This document shows, piece by piece, positions 35,721 to 46,790 of a DNA stretch of 64,000 nt (positions are counted from its first letter, which is position 1; each line of letters starts with the position of its first letter). The notes under the pieces were generated by a model. That model saw nothing but the letters and a program-made list of their open reading frames with translations, was not told where the DNA came from and did no database searches. Both the position numbers and the translations under genes were made by a program. Source of the DNA: Anaeramoeba flamelloides (Eukaryota > Metamonada > Anaeramoebidae); NCBI GenBank assembly GCA_027625915.1, contig JANTQA010000042.1, forward strand, positions 3,360,001-3,424,000, written 5' to 3'.

Positions 35721-36833
35721 TTATTTTTCGTTGATTTGTTGAATAATTTTTAAAAAGTTGTTGTCCATTATAAGTGGGCATTTTGTTCGGTTGGGAGGAG
35801 AAAAGGGAAGGTTACCAACAAAATTGCCTTCGTTGTTCTTGTTACTCATTGATTTAATGCTTTCTTCCAGATCCGAATCCATTTCTATTTCAAATTCAGA
35901 TTGCAAAATGCTGGTGGGTTCATGGCTAAAGGCTTGGGTATTAAGAAAACCGTTTGAATTCGAGAATTCTGTTTCAATAAATGTGTAATCTTCTTGGCTC
36001 TTTTCTTCTTCTTTTTCTGTTTCTTGATTATTTTCTGTTTCTTCTTCTTCTTCTTCTTCTGTTTCTTCTTGTTCTTCTTCTTGTTCTTCTTCTTGTTTTT
36101 CTTCTTGTTCTTCTTCTTGTTGTTCTTCTTGTTCTTTTTCTTTGTGTTTAATTTTATTCTCGTATTGTTTTTCGAATTTATTATTTGTTGTGTTTGTATT
36201 TATTTTTGATTCTTCTTGTTTTTGTTGATCAAGATCCATTTCCATTTTATTGGTGTTTTTGTTTTGGCTTTGTTTGTTGTTTTTGTTGTTAATTGAATTT
36301 TTCAATTTTTTTTTATTTTTTATTTTTTTTTTTTTTTCTTCTTGATAAGAAGGGAAGAAAATATTATTTTTTCTAGTCGAGGAAATTATATCGTCAATTT
36401 CAAGTGAAAACTTTTCGTAGCTCCAATTTGTTGATGGTGGCCTTTTGGTTTTTGGAAAATTTAAGTAAAAGAATTTGAATAAAAAAAAAAATTTTTTTTG
36501 AGTGAATTTTTGTTCAAGAAACAATGAAAAAACAAGATCGTGTTTGGAAAGTGTCTTAGAAAAGGCAATTATAAAACTTTCAAAAAGGTAACTCAGCAAC
36601 TTGTCACTATTAAAAAGATAAAAAACAGTTTGAAAAGTAAAAAGAAAAAAAAACTATATTTACCGAATTTTTCTTATTTTGATCGGCTCAGGAGTCACAA
36701 TCCCGCTATAGGAACAAACAGAAGAGAGATCACTTTTTGATCGGATTGGCATGATAAATTTTTTTTTTTTTTTTTGGATAAGGGAAGGTATTTCGACCGG
36801 TGTTGAAATTGTTTTTGTAAATACTTTACTCAT
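35721..36833 (-). CDS. Acidic low-complexity protein, function unknown (two exons)
   Basis: Exon 36833-36664 starts at an ATG (MSKVFTKTIS). It joins exon 36441-35721 across a 222-bp GT-AG intron in phase 2, giving IKIRKIR|PPSTNWSYEKF and a 296-residue product. The N-terminal third is basic (residues about 20-110, with Lys runs). The middle is a long Glu/Gln tract (encoded about 36000-36170). The C-terminal 80 residues are more complex (FIETEFSNSNGF, MDSDLEESIKSMSN, FSPPNRTKCPLIMD, FLKIIQQINEK) and are probably the functional part. No known domain is recognised. Basic plus acidic blocks are common in nuclear proteins, but that is only a hint. The phase-consistent intron is the main evidence that the gene is real. 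Confidence 0.65.
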
Positions 36834-38094
36834 GTTCTTTAGTATTTTTTGTTTGTGGGTTGTTGGGACAATCTGTCTTTTTTTCAACTTTTTTTTTTTT
36901 TTTTTCGTAACGAAAAAAGTAAAAATAGATAAGAAGGGAACAAAAGAAATTGAAAATTAAAAAATGAATTTACTAATTTTTGAAATGGAATTGAGAAACC
37001 TTGAATTTCTTGAGGAATGATCAATTCCTTTTTCTTAATCTGACTTTAATTTATTTAAAGATTAGTTATTTATAAAAAGATTTTATTGTATTTTTTTTTC
37101 GAAAAGAGACAAAAGGAAAATATAATGAAAGGTTTAAGAATTAGTGTTTTGAAAATCATAATTAAAAAATGTTGTTCCTGATTACAGTGGATTTCTATTG
37201 TAACCATTTTGGCAATTTTTTGTATAAAAAAAGATAAATTGATATTTTCTTCTATTGTTTTCTTATTAAACAACATTTTTTGTTTTTTTTTTTGAAGAAA
37301 AACTTAACAACCTTCAATCACTCAGTTTGGAAAAAATAATTTCTTTTTCTTCTTACTTTTCAAACAACTTATAATACTAAACATTTGAGATAGTTTTGTT
37401 TTAGAACAGAATAAGAAAATGATCTGATTGTTTAAATACAAAAAACTTGGTTTTTATTTTGCCTTCTTCTTTGAGTAAAAAAAATAAAAAATTTACTCAA
37501 TTTTTTATTTTTCTCAAAAGAAAACATGATTAGAAATCAATAAAAAGAGCCCACATGTTTTCTTTTTTTGATGTTCGAAAGTTTTATAGTTTCATTTAGT
37601 AGGTTTAAAAGTTTATATTTTTTTTAATACTAGTTATTATTGAAGAGAAGGGGAAGATCTTTTTGATTCGTATTCTCTAAATTTCTTTTATAAATAGAGT
37701 TATCAAAAAAGCAGGATATAACATGTTTATTAATTTGAAAAAGGAAAACGAAAATCGAAGTAAAAATAATTTAAGGTTTATTATTTAAATACCCATTAAA
37801 ATATTTTGAATATGATAAATTTTAATTTATAAATGGTATTATATAAATACTATTATTTGCATTTAAGAACTAGTATTGAGTTGAAGTAATTCTATCTCAA
37901 AAAATAATGTCAAAACAAAAAAATTGTTTTTATAACTGAAAAAAATAGTCTGTACAAAAAAAAATGTAAAAATTTACCTACCAATGAAGAATTGAACTAC
38001 TTTGATTTGAGTCCATTTAATTAAATACTTTATTAAAAATATTTGAATTTGTCATAATTCCACAAAAAAAAATATTATGGGGAAATTTTTTTAA

Positions 38095-38250
38095 AAAAAT
38101 TCGACTGGAGGGACTAATCTCTATTAAATTTTTATATCTAAATTTCATAGGGATTGAGAAATTTTTTGCCAATTACTTAGATTTAAAAAACCCTGTTTAT
38201 TTTGTTATTAAACTTGTTTCTAGATAAGGAAAATTTTTAGAGATCAGTCA
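38095..38250 (+). repeat. Dispersed repeat (partner at 53395-53560)
   Basis: Shares CTAATCTCTA(T/C)TAAATTTTT, a CTAAATTTCAT block and GCCAATTACTTAGATTT with 53395-53560 at about 75 per cent identity. Weaker similarity continues around a T-run (38640-38760 against 53730-53830). Non-coding. Confidence 0.55.
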
Positions 38251-39236
38251 ACATTGATATTTTTCTGAGCTGTTTTGACCAATAATTTTTAAGTTTAATA
38301 GGATCTTGATTTTTTTTTATGTTTCAAAATTTTTGAATAATGGCTCATTTATTGAAATTTTTTTTTGAATAATAACTCTTATTTCCAAATTTTTTGAAAA
38401 TGGAAAAATAAGAATAGAAAACTCAAATCCATTTTATTTAAAATTGTAAGGTACATTGGAACGGTTGTAAAAGAAATAAATACCAAAGTATGAAATATAC
38501 AACCCATAACAAGAATTTATTTTGTAAATTAATAGCCTTGTAAATTATGATTTTACTCATTAATATCCTTCCAGAATTTTGAGTATAAGAATATATAGAC
38601 AGGAATTCTTACTTCCTAAATTATATTAAAAAATCAAAATCAGCTTTTGATTTTATTTTTCAATTCCAAGAGACTTGATTTTTTTTTTTTTTTTTTTTGG
38701 ATTTTAATTTGAAATTTAATGGAAATTTTTTGTTTTATTTACCAATATACTTTGTGATTATCATAATATCAGATTCTTCTAGAAGTCAAGAACATTTATT
38801 ACAAAGGAAACTAATATAAGTATAGGATATTAAAAATTGCTTCAAAATATTTAATGTAAATATTATATAACTATAAATTATTAGATCTTGTTAAGTAATA
38901 TATAAATAAAATTAAAAAAAAATAATTTTATAATTGTGATCATTAATACCAAATCTAGAGATAGTCTCCAAAAGAAAAGTACCCCAGTTTTTCGAAATCA
39001 ATAATGTTAATATTAAAGTATCATAATTAAATTTTATTACAAAATTTTATAAGGAATGTTTATTAACTCCCTAAAAATATCAATATCAAATGATATTCTT
39101 GAGATCTTTGTTTTTTTTTAACTATAAATTCGTTAAAATTTTTGGAAAAGGAAATAAAATAATCAGTTCTTAATCATAAAATAAAAATATTTTGAACAGA
39201 CAAAAATAACTAAGCTAAATTAGAACAATTTATTAA

Positions 39237-40440
39237 AGTTTAAACAGCTTAAATAATAACAATACTACATTTTATATTCAATTTGGAAATAATTTTTATT
39301 TTATAAATTATTTTTTTTTTTTTTTTTGTTTTCATTTCCTTTTTTTTCCAGTTACATGGTCAATTTTATTTGTTTCATTTGATCTGGTTTTTTTTCAATG
39401 TTTGATAGAAGATTAGTGCTGATTTTGTTAAATTGAAAAATGACATACAATTGGTAGATGGTATCTTATCATTTGATAGATCGACAATTTTTGGTGAAAT
39501 TTCAACAAATTTACCAATACATTATTTGTTCAGCTTGTTTCATTATTTTTGACACACCAATTTTTATTTTTGAGTTTTTGATTGTATACTTTATTTGGAT
39601 GAAAATGATTACAAACCAAAATATTAATACAAGGTTATTTAAATATTGTTTTAAACTATTTTTCAGTCAAAGAGACCCAGTTGTAATGGTATAATACACG
39701 TGTTTAAAGGGTTTGCATAGATATTAGAAGAAAAATTTTATTTTGGAAATTTTTAAAATTGAAATCATTTTTTCACATTTCTACACATTTTTGTTTTTTT
39801 TTTTGATTTTTTTTTCATACTTAATTTCATTTTCAAATTTTTTTTTTATTATAAGATCGATAGTCACTTGGTAAAAATGTGCTATTCTAATGTCATTGAA
39901 ACCATGTCAAGATTGTTGAGAAATCATATTGATTTCTATTGCAATTCCATTCGATCTTTGATCTTGATATTTGTTTAATAAATGTGAAAAATTTCCACTT
40001 CATTTTCATTTCCTTTTTCAAATAGAGACCACAAATACCAACAAACTTTGTTTGATGGCTTAATTTCTAAAAGAAAAGTATGGAAAATGAAGTGAAAAAT
40101 ATTTGATATTTATTATTCAAATACCAGTAGAAGTTCAAAACAAACATCGTTGTTTTTCTCAATAGAGCCCTAAGAATTTGAGTTTTTCGATTTTTAAGAA
40201 AAGCTATTGATTTATTAATATTCTTTCAGACATTTATCAACATTTCTTTGAGGTGTATTATTCTGTTTATTTCTTATTTGTTCTTCAAAAGTCAATTATA
40301 TAAAATAATTGATATTTGAAAAAAACGTTGGGCCCCTTTGACTGAAACAGAGTTTATATTAGGTTTGGAAAAATATAATAAATTGGGTTTTTCTTTTTTC
40401 TATTTTTGATTTTGGTTGTGTCCAAATTTTTGGAAGGGAA
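39237..40440 (+). repeat. Dispersed repeat R1, copy 1, interrupted by a TIR element
   Basis: 39237-39650 and 40354-40440 together align with the continuous stretch 47457-47955. Landmarks are GTTTAAACAG, ATTCAATTTGGAAA, TTGATAGAAG, ATTTGATAGATC, TTTCAACAAATTTACCAATA and TATATTAGGTTTGG. The break holds the element at 39664-40344. No coding frame is conserved. Confidence 0.7.
39664..40344. mobile_element. 681-bp CAGTCAAAG TIR element inserted in repeat R1
   Basis: The left end CAGTCAAAGAGACCCA and right end (inverted CAGTCAAAGGGGCCCA) define a short TIR. A second copy lies at 59983-60660, and left-end fragments lie at 31567, 34042 and 45669. The copy of R1 at 47457-47955 lacks the insert and serves as the empty site. 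The interior is non-coding. CAGT ends fit the Tc1/mariner pattern, though a TA duplication is not visible here. Confidence 0.75.
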
Positions 40441-41039
40441 TTTATTTTTAGAAGTTTTTAATTTCAAGAATTGCCCCACAATTAACCTCATATAATCATT
40501 AGAAATAATTAATTTATTTTATTTTCTATGAAATAGTTGTATTATCAATAAAAATTAGTAATTTGCTGAAATAATTTGATATAATTGAAACGAGGTTTGT
40601 TATTTAATTCTTAAAAAAAAAATTGAATTTTTAGCAACTATCAATTTTCAAGATAAATTTAAAAAAAATATTTTTTCCAACTTTGATGTCTTCATATAAT
40701 TGTTTCAACCTATTGGTCTGTCTCTAATATGGAATTTTTTTCTGAAATTTTAAATTTTTTGTTACTACAGTTTTCAAAAATACATTTACTTATAGCGACT
40801 AAACCCATGTTTCAAAATAAACTAATTTTCAAAATCATTGACCTATTAAAAATCAAATTTTGTATATAAATATTTATATAAATTGAAATTATCTATTATA
40901 ATAAAAAAAATAGTATTTTAATATTCAGTTCGATACCTTGAAATATTTTTTTTTCATCTAAAAATATTATAAATAAAAGTAAAAATAAAATTGTGCCATT
41001 TAATCAAATTTAGATTACAACCATCTTTATTTTCTCGGT

Positions 41040-41230
41040 CTTTACTGAATACATCATCCAATTCAATACCCAATCGTACCCAAATTTAAATCAATGTTAT
41101 TAACAACTCCTTCATATTTATGTAAAATTTAAATTAATAATTGGATTTGTTAATAATTTTTTATAATTTTCTAAATTTTTCTCAAATTTAGATGATAGTG
41201 AACTTTTCTCAAAAACTATTTCTATTGTTT
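41040..41230 (+). repeat. Dispersed repeat (partner at 52415-52600)
   Basis: Shares CATCCAATTCAAT, a GTAAAATTTAAATTA block, TTTGTTAATA / TTTTTTTGTAA and TTTAG/TTTAAT..GAACTTTT blocks in the same order with 52415-52600. Non-coding and diverged. Confidence 0.45.
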
Positions 41231-42664
41231 AAGTAAAATTTTGCAATTTAAGGGTCTAGTCATTTACCGTGGATATGCGCCATAGTCAAGGGGTGATCTG
41301 AAACCCAAAAAGGATATTGTGAAATAGCCCTTCTTTTGGTTGACAAAATTTGAATAACAAAAAAAAAAATTTCATTGAGAATATGTTTGACAAAAAATAC
41401 AACAAAGTTAAAATAAGTTTAAAAGAAATCTCAATTTCAAAAAATCAAAATTTAAACAAAAAAATTGATCTTTTCTCTTTTTTCTATTTCCAAATGGTTA
41501 AATTTCTTTAATTTAAAATAAGTTGCTATATTAAATTTCGCAATCTTTTTAATTCGATTTAATCTGATTTGTGGTTATTTTTTAACCCTTTAAATTTGAC
41601 CAAGTATGGATTGTATAAATTCTTATGATAAAAATTAACTCATTTGAAAAATGAAAAAAAAGAAAAAAAAAATCACCGAGATCTCAAAAAGCGCCAAAGA
41701 GTGACACTTCAAAACTGACATAGTTGTTTTCAAAATTGTATATTCTAAACCATTCTAATTGGAAATTGAGTGCCGTTCTTTAGCGGTTTTTTTTAAAAAT
41801 GTCCTCATCTTTAGTTGTTGATTTTTGGAGATCGATCGTACATCATAAGTCGGTTGGTTTTTGATTGGTTTTGGGTACTTATAAAAATTACTAAAAAGTT
41901 TTTTTTCATTTCAGAAAAAAATTTTTTACCCTTAATGACTCGAACCCTAATAATAGATTTTGTGAATTTCTTTTTTAATAATAGAACTTGTAGATACCAA
42001 GATTTTATTTTCTTTTTATATTTTTACATTTCTTTGATCATTTAATCAGAAACATAATGTTAACAAAAAGAAATATAGCTGTAAATTTTAAACTTGGGTT
42101 TTACCAATTCGACTCATTCTATTTCAACAACTATTAATATATCATAACTAATTGGTCAGATAATCTTTTTGTACTATTCAATTTGATTTTTAGTCACATA
42201 TGTCAAAGTAACAACAATAGAATTTCACTGGAAAAGATATACACTTTAATTTGAGACAAATCTAAGGTAGAAAAATACCCCTTAATGAGAAAAAATCAGA
42301 TAAATATTTTACAGTTAAAGTTTAAGTGAGATATTTACTTTACATTTTTTTTCTTCTTTTGTTGTTGAGTAATAAATTTGGTTTTGAGATACACTTTTCA
42401 GATAGTTTCCAAACAAATTATCAACTCAAAACATTTTCTTACTTTTTTGCGAAAGAAGAGTACTTGTGAAAAACAATTCCAAATTTCCAACTCTTCAAAT
42501 CACAAACCCCTACTAATAAAAAAAAAAATCTTTCTAAAAATTTAACAAATAAAAAGGAGAAAATGATCATTTCAATAAAACACTTTTCTCAAAGTTTACA
42601 ACAAATGGCGTGTTTTTTTTGAATAATTAAAACACAAAAAACAGATTCAACAAGGACTGTTCAT

Positions 42665-42860
42665 GTAAGTAACCTTTTTCCCTCTCTTAACTAACATTTA
42701 ATGTCAAGAATCATTTTTTCTTCATACTTGCTTTTCCCCCACCCAAATATCACATGCTTTTTAATTTTTATTGTTGACTTTCTTTTGCCACCTACTACTA
42801 TCTTCAAACACTCACTAAATCCACCTCTAAACCACAACCTAAAGCTCGTTTAAATTGTAG
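42665..42860 (+). other. Probable 5' UTR intron of the 819-residue protein gene
   Basis: A strong donor GTAAGT follows TGTTCAT at 42665. A pyrimidine-rich tract ends in TTGTAG at 42859-42860, six bases before the ATG at 42867. The fit is good, but there is no coding constraint to confirm it. Confidence 0.5.
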
Positions 42861-42866
42861 TTTACA

Positions 42867-45326
42867 ATGCACAAAAGGCCACACACATTTATGCAGAAAG
42901 GAAGCATACAAGATGCTAAGTTTGTTACTTCAAGTTCAACAACACCAACAACTCAAACACCATTTCCAAATAAACGACAAAATAATTGTGCCGTCACAAA
43001 ATATATGAGACTAATAGACAACCAAACCGATCCTGAACTTTTACATAGAAACTATCAAAACCAAAGCAATCAAATTTGTAATATTCATATACCTAAGATC
43101 GATTATAGTGGATTACAAAGCCAAAACCATAAACAAGAAAAAGAACACGAAGAAACTGAAGAAAGCAGCTCTGATGGGAATGGTGCCACTGAAAAAAACG
43201 AGTTTGTTAGTTTTTTGTTTAATATTCAATCCAAAAAAGATAAAAAAGGAAAAAAAAAAAAAAAGGAAATTGAAAATTACAAAAACAAGAAAATAAATAA
43301 AGTTCAGGATTTCAAACAAAAGTGGAACCAAAAAAAAACAAAGCCAAACCAAAAAAACAGCTTTGAATTAACTTCACGAAAGAGGGATTTGCCCACTAAT
43401 AAATGGGAAAGTTCATTAAACGATGAACAAAAAACTTTTTCTGGAGTTAATCTTCTTTGTTGTGGTAACAAGATCACCTCCACTGTGAAGAGAAGAAGAA
43501 AGAACCTAAAAACAACAAAGCCTCTTTCTCAAAATAAGAAGAGAAATGGGCATCAAAAGAGAAATAAAAAGAAAAAAAAACAAAGAAAAAAAAAATTAAG
43601 AAAGAAAAAGAAAAGAAGAAAAAAAAAAAAAAACCCCAAGAATTTAAAAAAAAAAAAGACCCCCCAATCAAAACGAATCCACGTGATTTCTAGAATTGAT
43701 AGTACTGATCAAGAAAATGTTTCGTCCCTACACAGGAATAAACCAGATCAAAAAACAGTGAGACTTGAAAAAAAATTGGGCACTTTGGCTTGTGAGCATA
43801 ACGATTTACAATCCAAAGTGCAAGGATTAAAAATGGAGAAATTGCAACTTAAAAACGAATTGGTGCAGCTTCAATTATTGCTTAAACAAAAGCAATTTTT
43901 GGATTCTTTATCACAAATAAAAAATGTGAATTCAATTACACATACCAAACCTACGATAACGAAAACAGCTACAGCCTTCCGATCGCTAGAAAGGGAAAAA
44001 ATAACAACCAAAAATAATATAAATACAAAAACTGCTTTGCCAACTTCAAATACATCATCGCTATCTACTTCTATATCAACATCACTATCCTCTCTATCAT
44101 CCTCACTGAGTTCAAGTTCCCTTTCATATTCTTGCTCTGGCTCAATGTCTGGATCTGGATCATCTTCTCAAATTGAAACACCCACTTCCGAACCTTTAAT
44201 AAATTATGAGATTGACCGAACAAAATTTATTATTGACAATTCTGAAGAAGAGGAAGAAGAAGACTTGAGGTTAAGCAAATTGCAAAATCAAAACACAATA
44301 GAAAAGGAAAATGCTACTGCGGAATCGGAAGAGGAGACTTGCTTTTATTGGCAATCACTTCAGCGGAAGAATTCAAAATTGAAAAGATCTGTTGATGAAG
44401 AATGCCCTGTTTTAATTGAACAAATTCTTCATAACAAAGTTCAAATTTCAAGAAGATCAGACAGGCTAAAGGCCAAACTTGCAATTTTAAGATGGCTTTG
44501 TCACCTTGACCTTTATCTTCGTATGATGGGAGAAGAAGGCTTGGATTGGAATGAAATTTTATACGGATCTTCTCATAAAAGAGAATTTCTCCGATTTGTT
44601 CATCGAATACAAGAAAAAGTGAAACTGAACGAAAGTCTCGCCTTGCAAATTTATGAGCATGATATTGCCATTTCCAAAAATTTATTAAGCAATGATATGA
44701 TTATGGATAATGTCAAAACTCAAATCCAACAATTGAATCTTAATGGAAATTTATATTCCTATCTGAATTCCGGATTACTTCAGAGCCAGAATCATTATAA
44801 TCAATTGTCCAAATCAGAAAATAACTCTTTTCAAATTATTCGTAGGTCAGATAGCGAAAGTGAACAAACAGAGGATAACCAAGATAATGAAGATCTAGAA
44901 GAAGACGAGGATCTTGAAATTTTTGAATCAAATGTTGATGAAGAAGATGTTGATGAAGCTGAGGAAAGTGATAATATTGAGGAAGATATAGATCAAAATA
45001 TAGACGCAAGCCTAAGTGTAGGTGTAAATGTAGATGTAGATGTAGATGTAGATGTTGATGTTGATGTTGATGTTGATGTAAATGAAGAAAATGAAAAAAA
45101 AGATATCGTTAATAAGAAAAATATTAATCTCGAACCAGAAAATTCTATTTGTGATCCACAAATTGAATCAACAACAATTCAAGATTTTGGTATCCTTATT
45201 AATGATCAAGATAATCTCAGTACAAAAGATTTAAATTCAGATTTAATTGAAAATAATAATCAAAATCAAAATCTTAAGAATAATGATGAAATATCATCTT
45301 TAACTTTCTTGGAAAAAATGAATTAA
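42867..45326 (+). CDS. 819-residue Lys-rich coiled-coil protein, function unknown
   Basis: A single open frame starts at ATG 42867 (MHKRPHTFMQK). Residues about 120-275 are Lys/Arg-rich with long Lys runs (nuclear-localisation-like). Residues about 295-350 form a leucine-rich coiled coil (LEKKLGTLACEHNDLQSKV then KMEKLQLKNELVQLQLLL). Residues about 400-440 are a Ser-rich linker. Residues about 490-620 are the most complex part (CFYWQSLQRKN, ILRWLCHLDLYLRMMGEEGL, SLALQIYEHDIAISKNLLS) and probably the conserved core. Residues about 670-740 are acidic, with an Asp-Val repeat encoded by tandem GATGTA/GATGTT (45022-45078). No known domain was recognised. Its length and mixed composition make it a real gene; a nuclear structural or regulatory role is only a guess. 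Confidence 0.75.
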   Translation: MHKRPHTFMQKGSIQDAKFVTSSSTTPTTQTPFPNKRQNNCAVTKYMRLIDNQTDPELLHRNYQNQSNQICNIHIPKIDYSGLQSQNHKQEKEHEETEESSSDGNGATEKNEFVSFLFNIQSKKDKKGKKKKKEIENYKNKKINKVQDFKQKWNQKKTKPNQKNSFELTSRKRDLPTNKWESSLNDEQKTFSGVNLLCCGNKITSTVKRRRKNLKTTKPLSQNKKRNGHQKRNKKKKKQRKKKLRKKKKRRKKKKNPKNLKKKKTPQSKRIHVISRIDSTDQENVSSLHRNKPDQKTVRLEKKLGTLACEHNDLQSKVQGLKMEKLQLKNELVQLQLLLKQKQFLDSLSQIKNVNSITHTKPTITKTATAFRSLEREKITTKNNINTKTALPTSNTSSLSTSISTSLSSLSSSLSSSSLSYSCSGSMSGSGSSSQIETPTSEPLINYEIDRTKFIIDNSEEEEEEDLRLSKLQNQNTIEKENATAESEEETCFYWQSLQRKNSKLKRSVDEECPVLIEQILHNKVQISRRSDRLKAKLAILRWLCHLDLYLRMMGEEGLDWNEILYGSSHKREFLRFVHRIQEKVKLNESLALQIYEHDIAISKNLLSNDMIMDNVKTQIQQLNLNGNLYSYLNSGLLQSQNHYNQLSKSENNSFQIIRRSDSESEQTEDNQDNEDLEEDEDLEIFESNVDEEDVDEAEESDNIEEDIDQNIDASLSVGVNVDVDVDVDVDVDVDVDVNEENEKKDIVNKKNINLEPENSICDPQIESTTIQDFGILINDQDNLSTKDLNSDLIENNNQNQNLKNNDEISSLTFLEKMN

Positions 45327-45668
45327 AAAAATCACAATAAAATGAAAATTTTAAAACATTCTTTTGTGATGAGTGTTTCTTTCTACAAGAAAATGTTTTT
45401 TCATAAATAATAATTTTTTTTAAAATATTTTTATTTATTTTTTTTTTTTGAAATCTTTTTAGATTTTTTATTTATAAACTTTTAATATCAATTTCCAAAC
45501 AGTGAAAACTATTTAATTTTCAAAATTTGTACAAAAAATTTTTTAATGAACCAAGAGAATAGCAACAGTATAATCAAAAAGAATTCAAAAAAGAGCATCA
45601 CTGTAAATATATTTGAGATTACATTTTTTTTAATTTTGAGAACAATCAATTTAAAATAAACCCTTTTT

Positions 45669-45770
45669 CAGTCAAAGATGCCCAGTTTTATTGAAGCTAT
45701 ATAACATATTCTATGAGTTTAATTCATTATTCTACTCAATATAAAATTATTATATCTAGATTTAAATCAT
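45669..45770 (+). repeat. CAGTCAAAG-family fragment
   Basis: Starts CAGTCAAAGATGCCCAGTTT, the cleanest left end of this family in the window, and aligns with 34042-34160 for about 100 bp. The right end was not found; the sequence runs into T-rich DNA before the MITE at 45888. Confidence 0.55.
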
Positions 45771-45887
45771 TTTTTCTCATTGAATCTAGTTTTTTTTTTT
45801 TCTTTTTTATTTTTTTTTAAAAAGTTAATTTTGTAAAAAAAAAAATTATGTTTGAAACTCCAAATTAACTTTTAGAAAATTTAAATA

Positions 45888-46084
45888 CAGTCAGTTTCAC
45901 TTTTTAAGACACAAACTTTCAACGAAATTTAAGGCACAAAAAAAATCTCGAATTAAGGCACAAAATTCAAATTCTAATAAAATAATTTTGTATAAAAAAA
46001 AGTCCAAAATTTGTGCCTAAATTCGAGATTTTTTTCTGACTTAAATTTAGTTCAAAGTTTGTGCCTTAGAAGTGGAACTGACTG
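45888..46084. mobile_element. 197-bp CAGTCAGTTCCAC MITE, copy 2, TA flanked
   Basis: Inverted ends CAGTCAGTTTCACTTTTTAA and the complement of CAGTCAGTTCCACTTCTAAG are flanked by TA at 45886-45887 and 46085-46086. GGCACAAA blocks repeat along both arms, so the whole unit can fold. Same family as 25928-26126. The CAGT/TA signature fits a Tc1/mariner MITE. Confidence 0.85.
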
Positions 46085-46416
46085 TAACAAAAAGGATACC
46101 GAATAAAATAAAGGGCAAGAAAAGAGTTTTATTGCATTTCACTTTGATTTGTTTGACAAATATATCGATTTTTCCTTTTAGATCAACAACCTTGGGAACT
46201 AAAGAGAAATAAATATTTTCATAGTCAAACCCGGTGTTCTAAATTGTATTGAATAAAAAAGCTTCTCAAAAAAACCAACTCTTGGACCATTCTTTAAAGG
46301 ACGGGTTCTTGGGTGAAAATATTTTCAATATTCTAGGAAAGCTGAAAGGGGTTGTATAACTTTTCAAAAGCTTTCACAACAAACTAGTCATATTATCACA
46401 AATTATTAAGATTTTT

Positions 46417-46790
46417 GAGAACCGGTATGGGCAAGTGGAAACACAACCCAGTGTACAATCTGAAGGCCGGGGTTCTATTCCCTTAACCATTATTTCTTAT
46501 TGTTTACCATTTTTTCAAATAGCGACCACGGTGTAATTTTAATTAAAAATCGGGCTTATGCTTCTTAGAACCACTAATTCTTTGAGGAAATCGTTTGACC
46601 GAATTGAATCTTTTTGACTATTATAAAACTGAACGGAATTGGAACAAAATCCCTCTCAATTTATGGAGCGGATCCGATTTTTGGGAGAAATGACCAGCTC
46701 TCACTTGGTTCAACAATATCTCTAATTCAAATTAGGGATTCGGGCAAACAGGTGGACTTTTAGTACCCACTCTTTAATGGAAAAAAAAAA
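46417..46790 (+). mobile_element. tRNA-derived SINE, full copy with perfect 16-bp target duplication
   Basis: The 374-bp unit starts GAGAACCGGTATGGG and ends in AATGG plus ten A. It is flanked by AATTATTAAGATTTTT at 46401-46416 and 46791-46806. The homologous host element near 14625 has this sequence once, confirming the target site. The head contains an A-box-like TGGGCAAGTGG and a B-box-like GGTTCTATTCC about 44 bp apart, as in tRNA. The 3' part (..GATTCGGGCAAACAGGTGG..) is shared with the copies at 13440-13677 and 56420-56537. The unit is visibly less AT-rich than its surroundings. No LINE sharing this tail was found in the window. Confidence 0.9.
46427..46481 (+). promoter_or_regulatory. 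Internal RNA polymerase III promoter (A and B boxes) of the SINE
   Basis: TGGGCAAGTGG at 46427-46437 fits the A-box pattern TRGCNNAGYNGG with one mismatch and a one-base gap. GGTTCTATTCC at 46471-46481 fits the B box GGTTCRANTCC with one or two mismatches. Spacing is that of a tRNA without a long variable arm. I infer pol III transcription; the precise parent tRNA was not identified. Confidence 0.7.

Larger units (their letters stand above)
36834..42664. other. Intergenic 5.8 kb, repeat-rich
   Basis: No supported gene. It contains dispersed repeats at 38095-38250, 39237-40440 (with a CAGTCAAAG element inserted at 39664-40344) and 41040-41230. A short block GATCTCAAAAAGCGCC near 41680 also occurs in the receptor-gene intron near 26576. 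A stretch near 41265-41340 is less AT-rich than the surroundings, with no recognised feature. Confidence 0.6.

Noticed and set aside
36751-36960. Phe-rich frames opposite the acidic and basic genes, for example 35994-36209, 36751-36960 and 49329-49661.
   Set aside because: They are antisense shadows of Lys- and Glu-rich codons in real genes.
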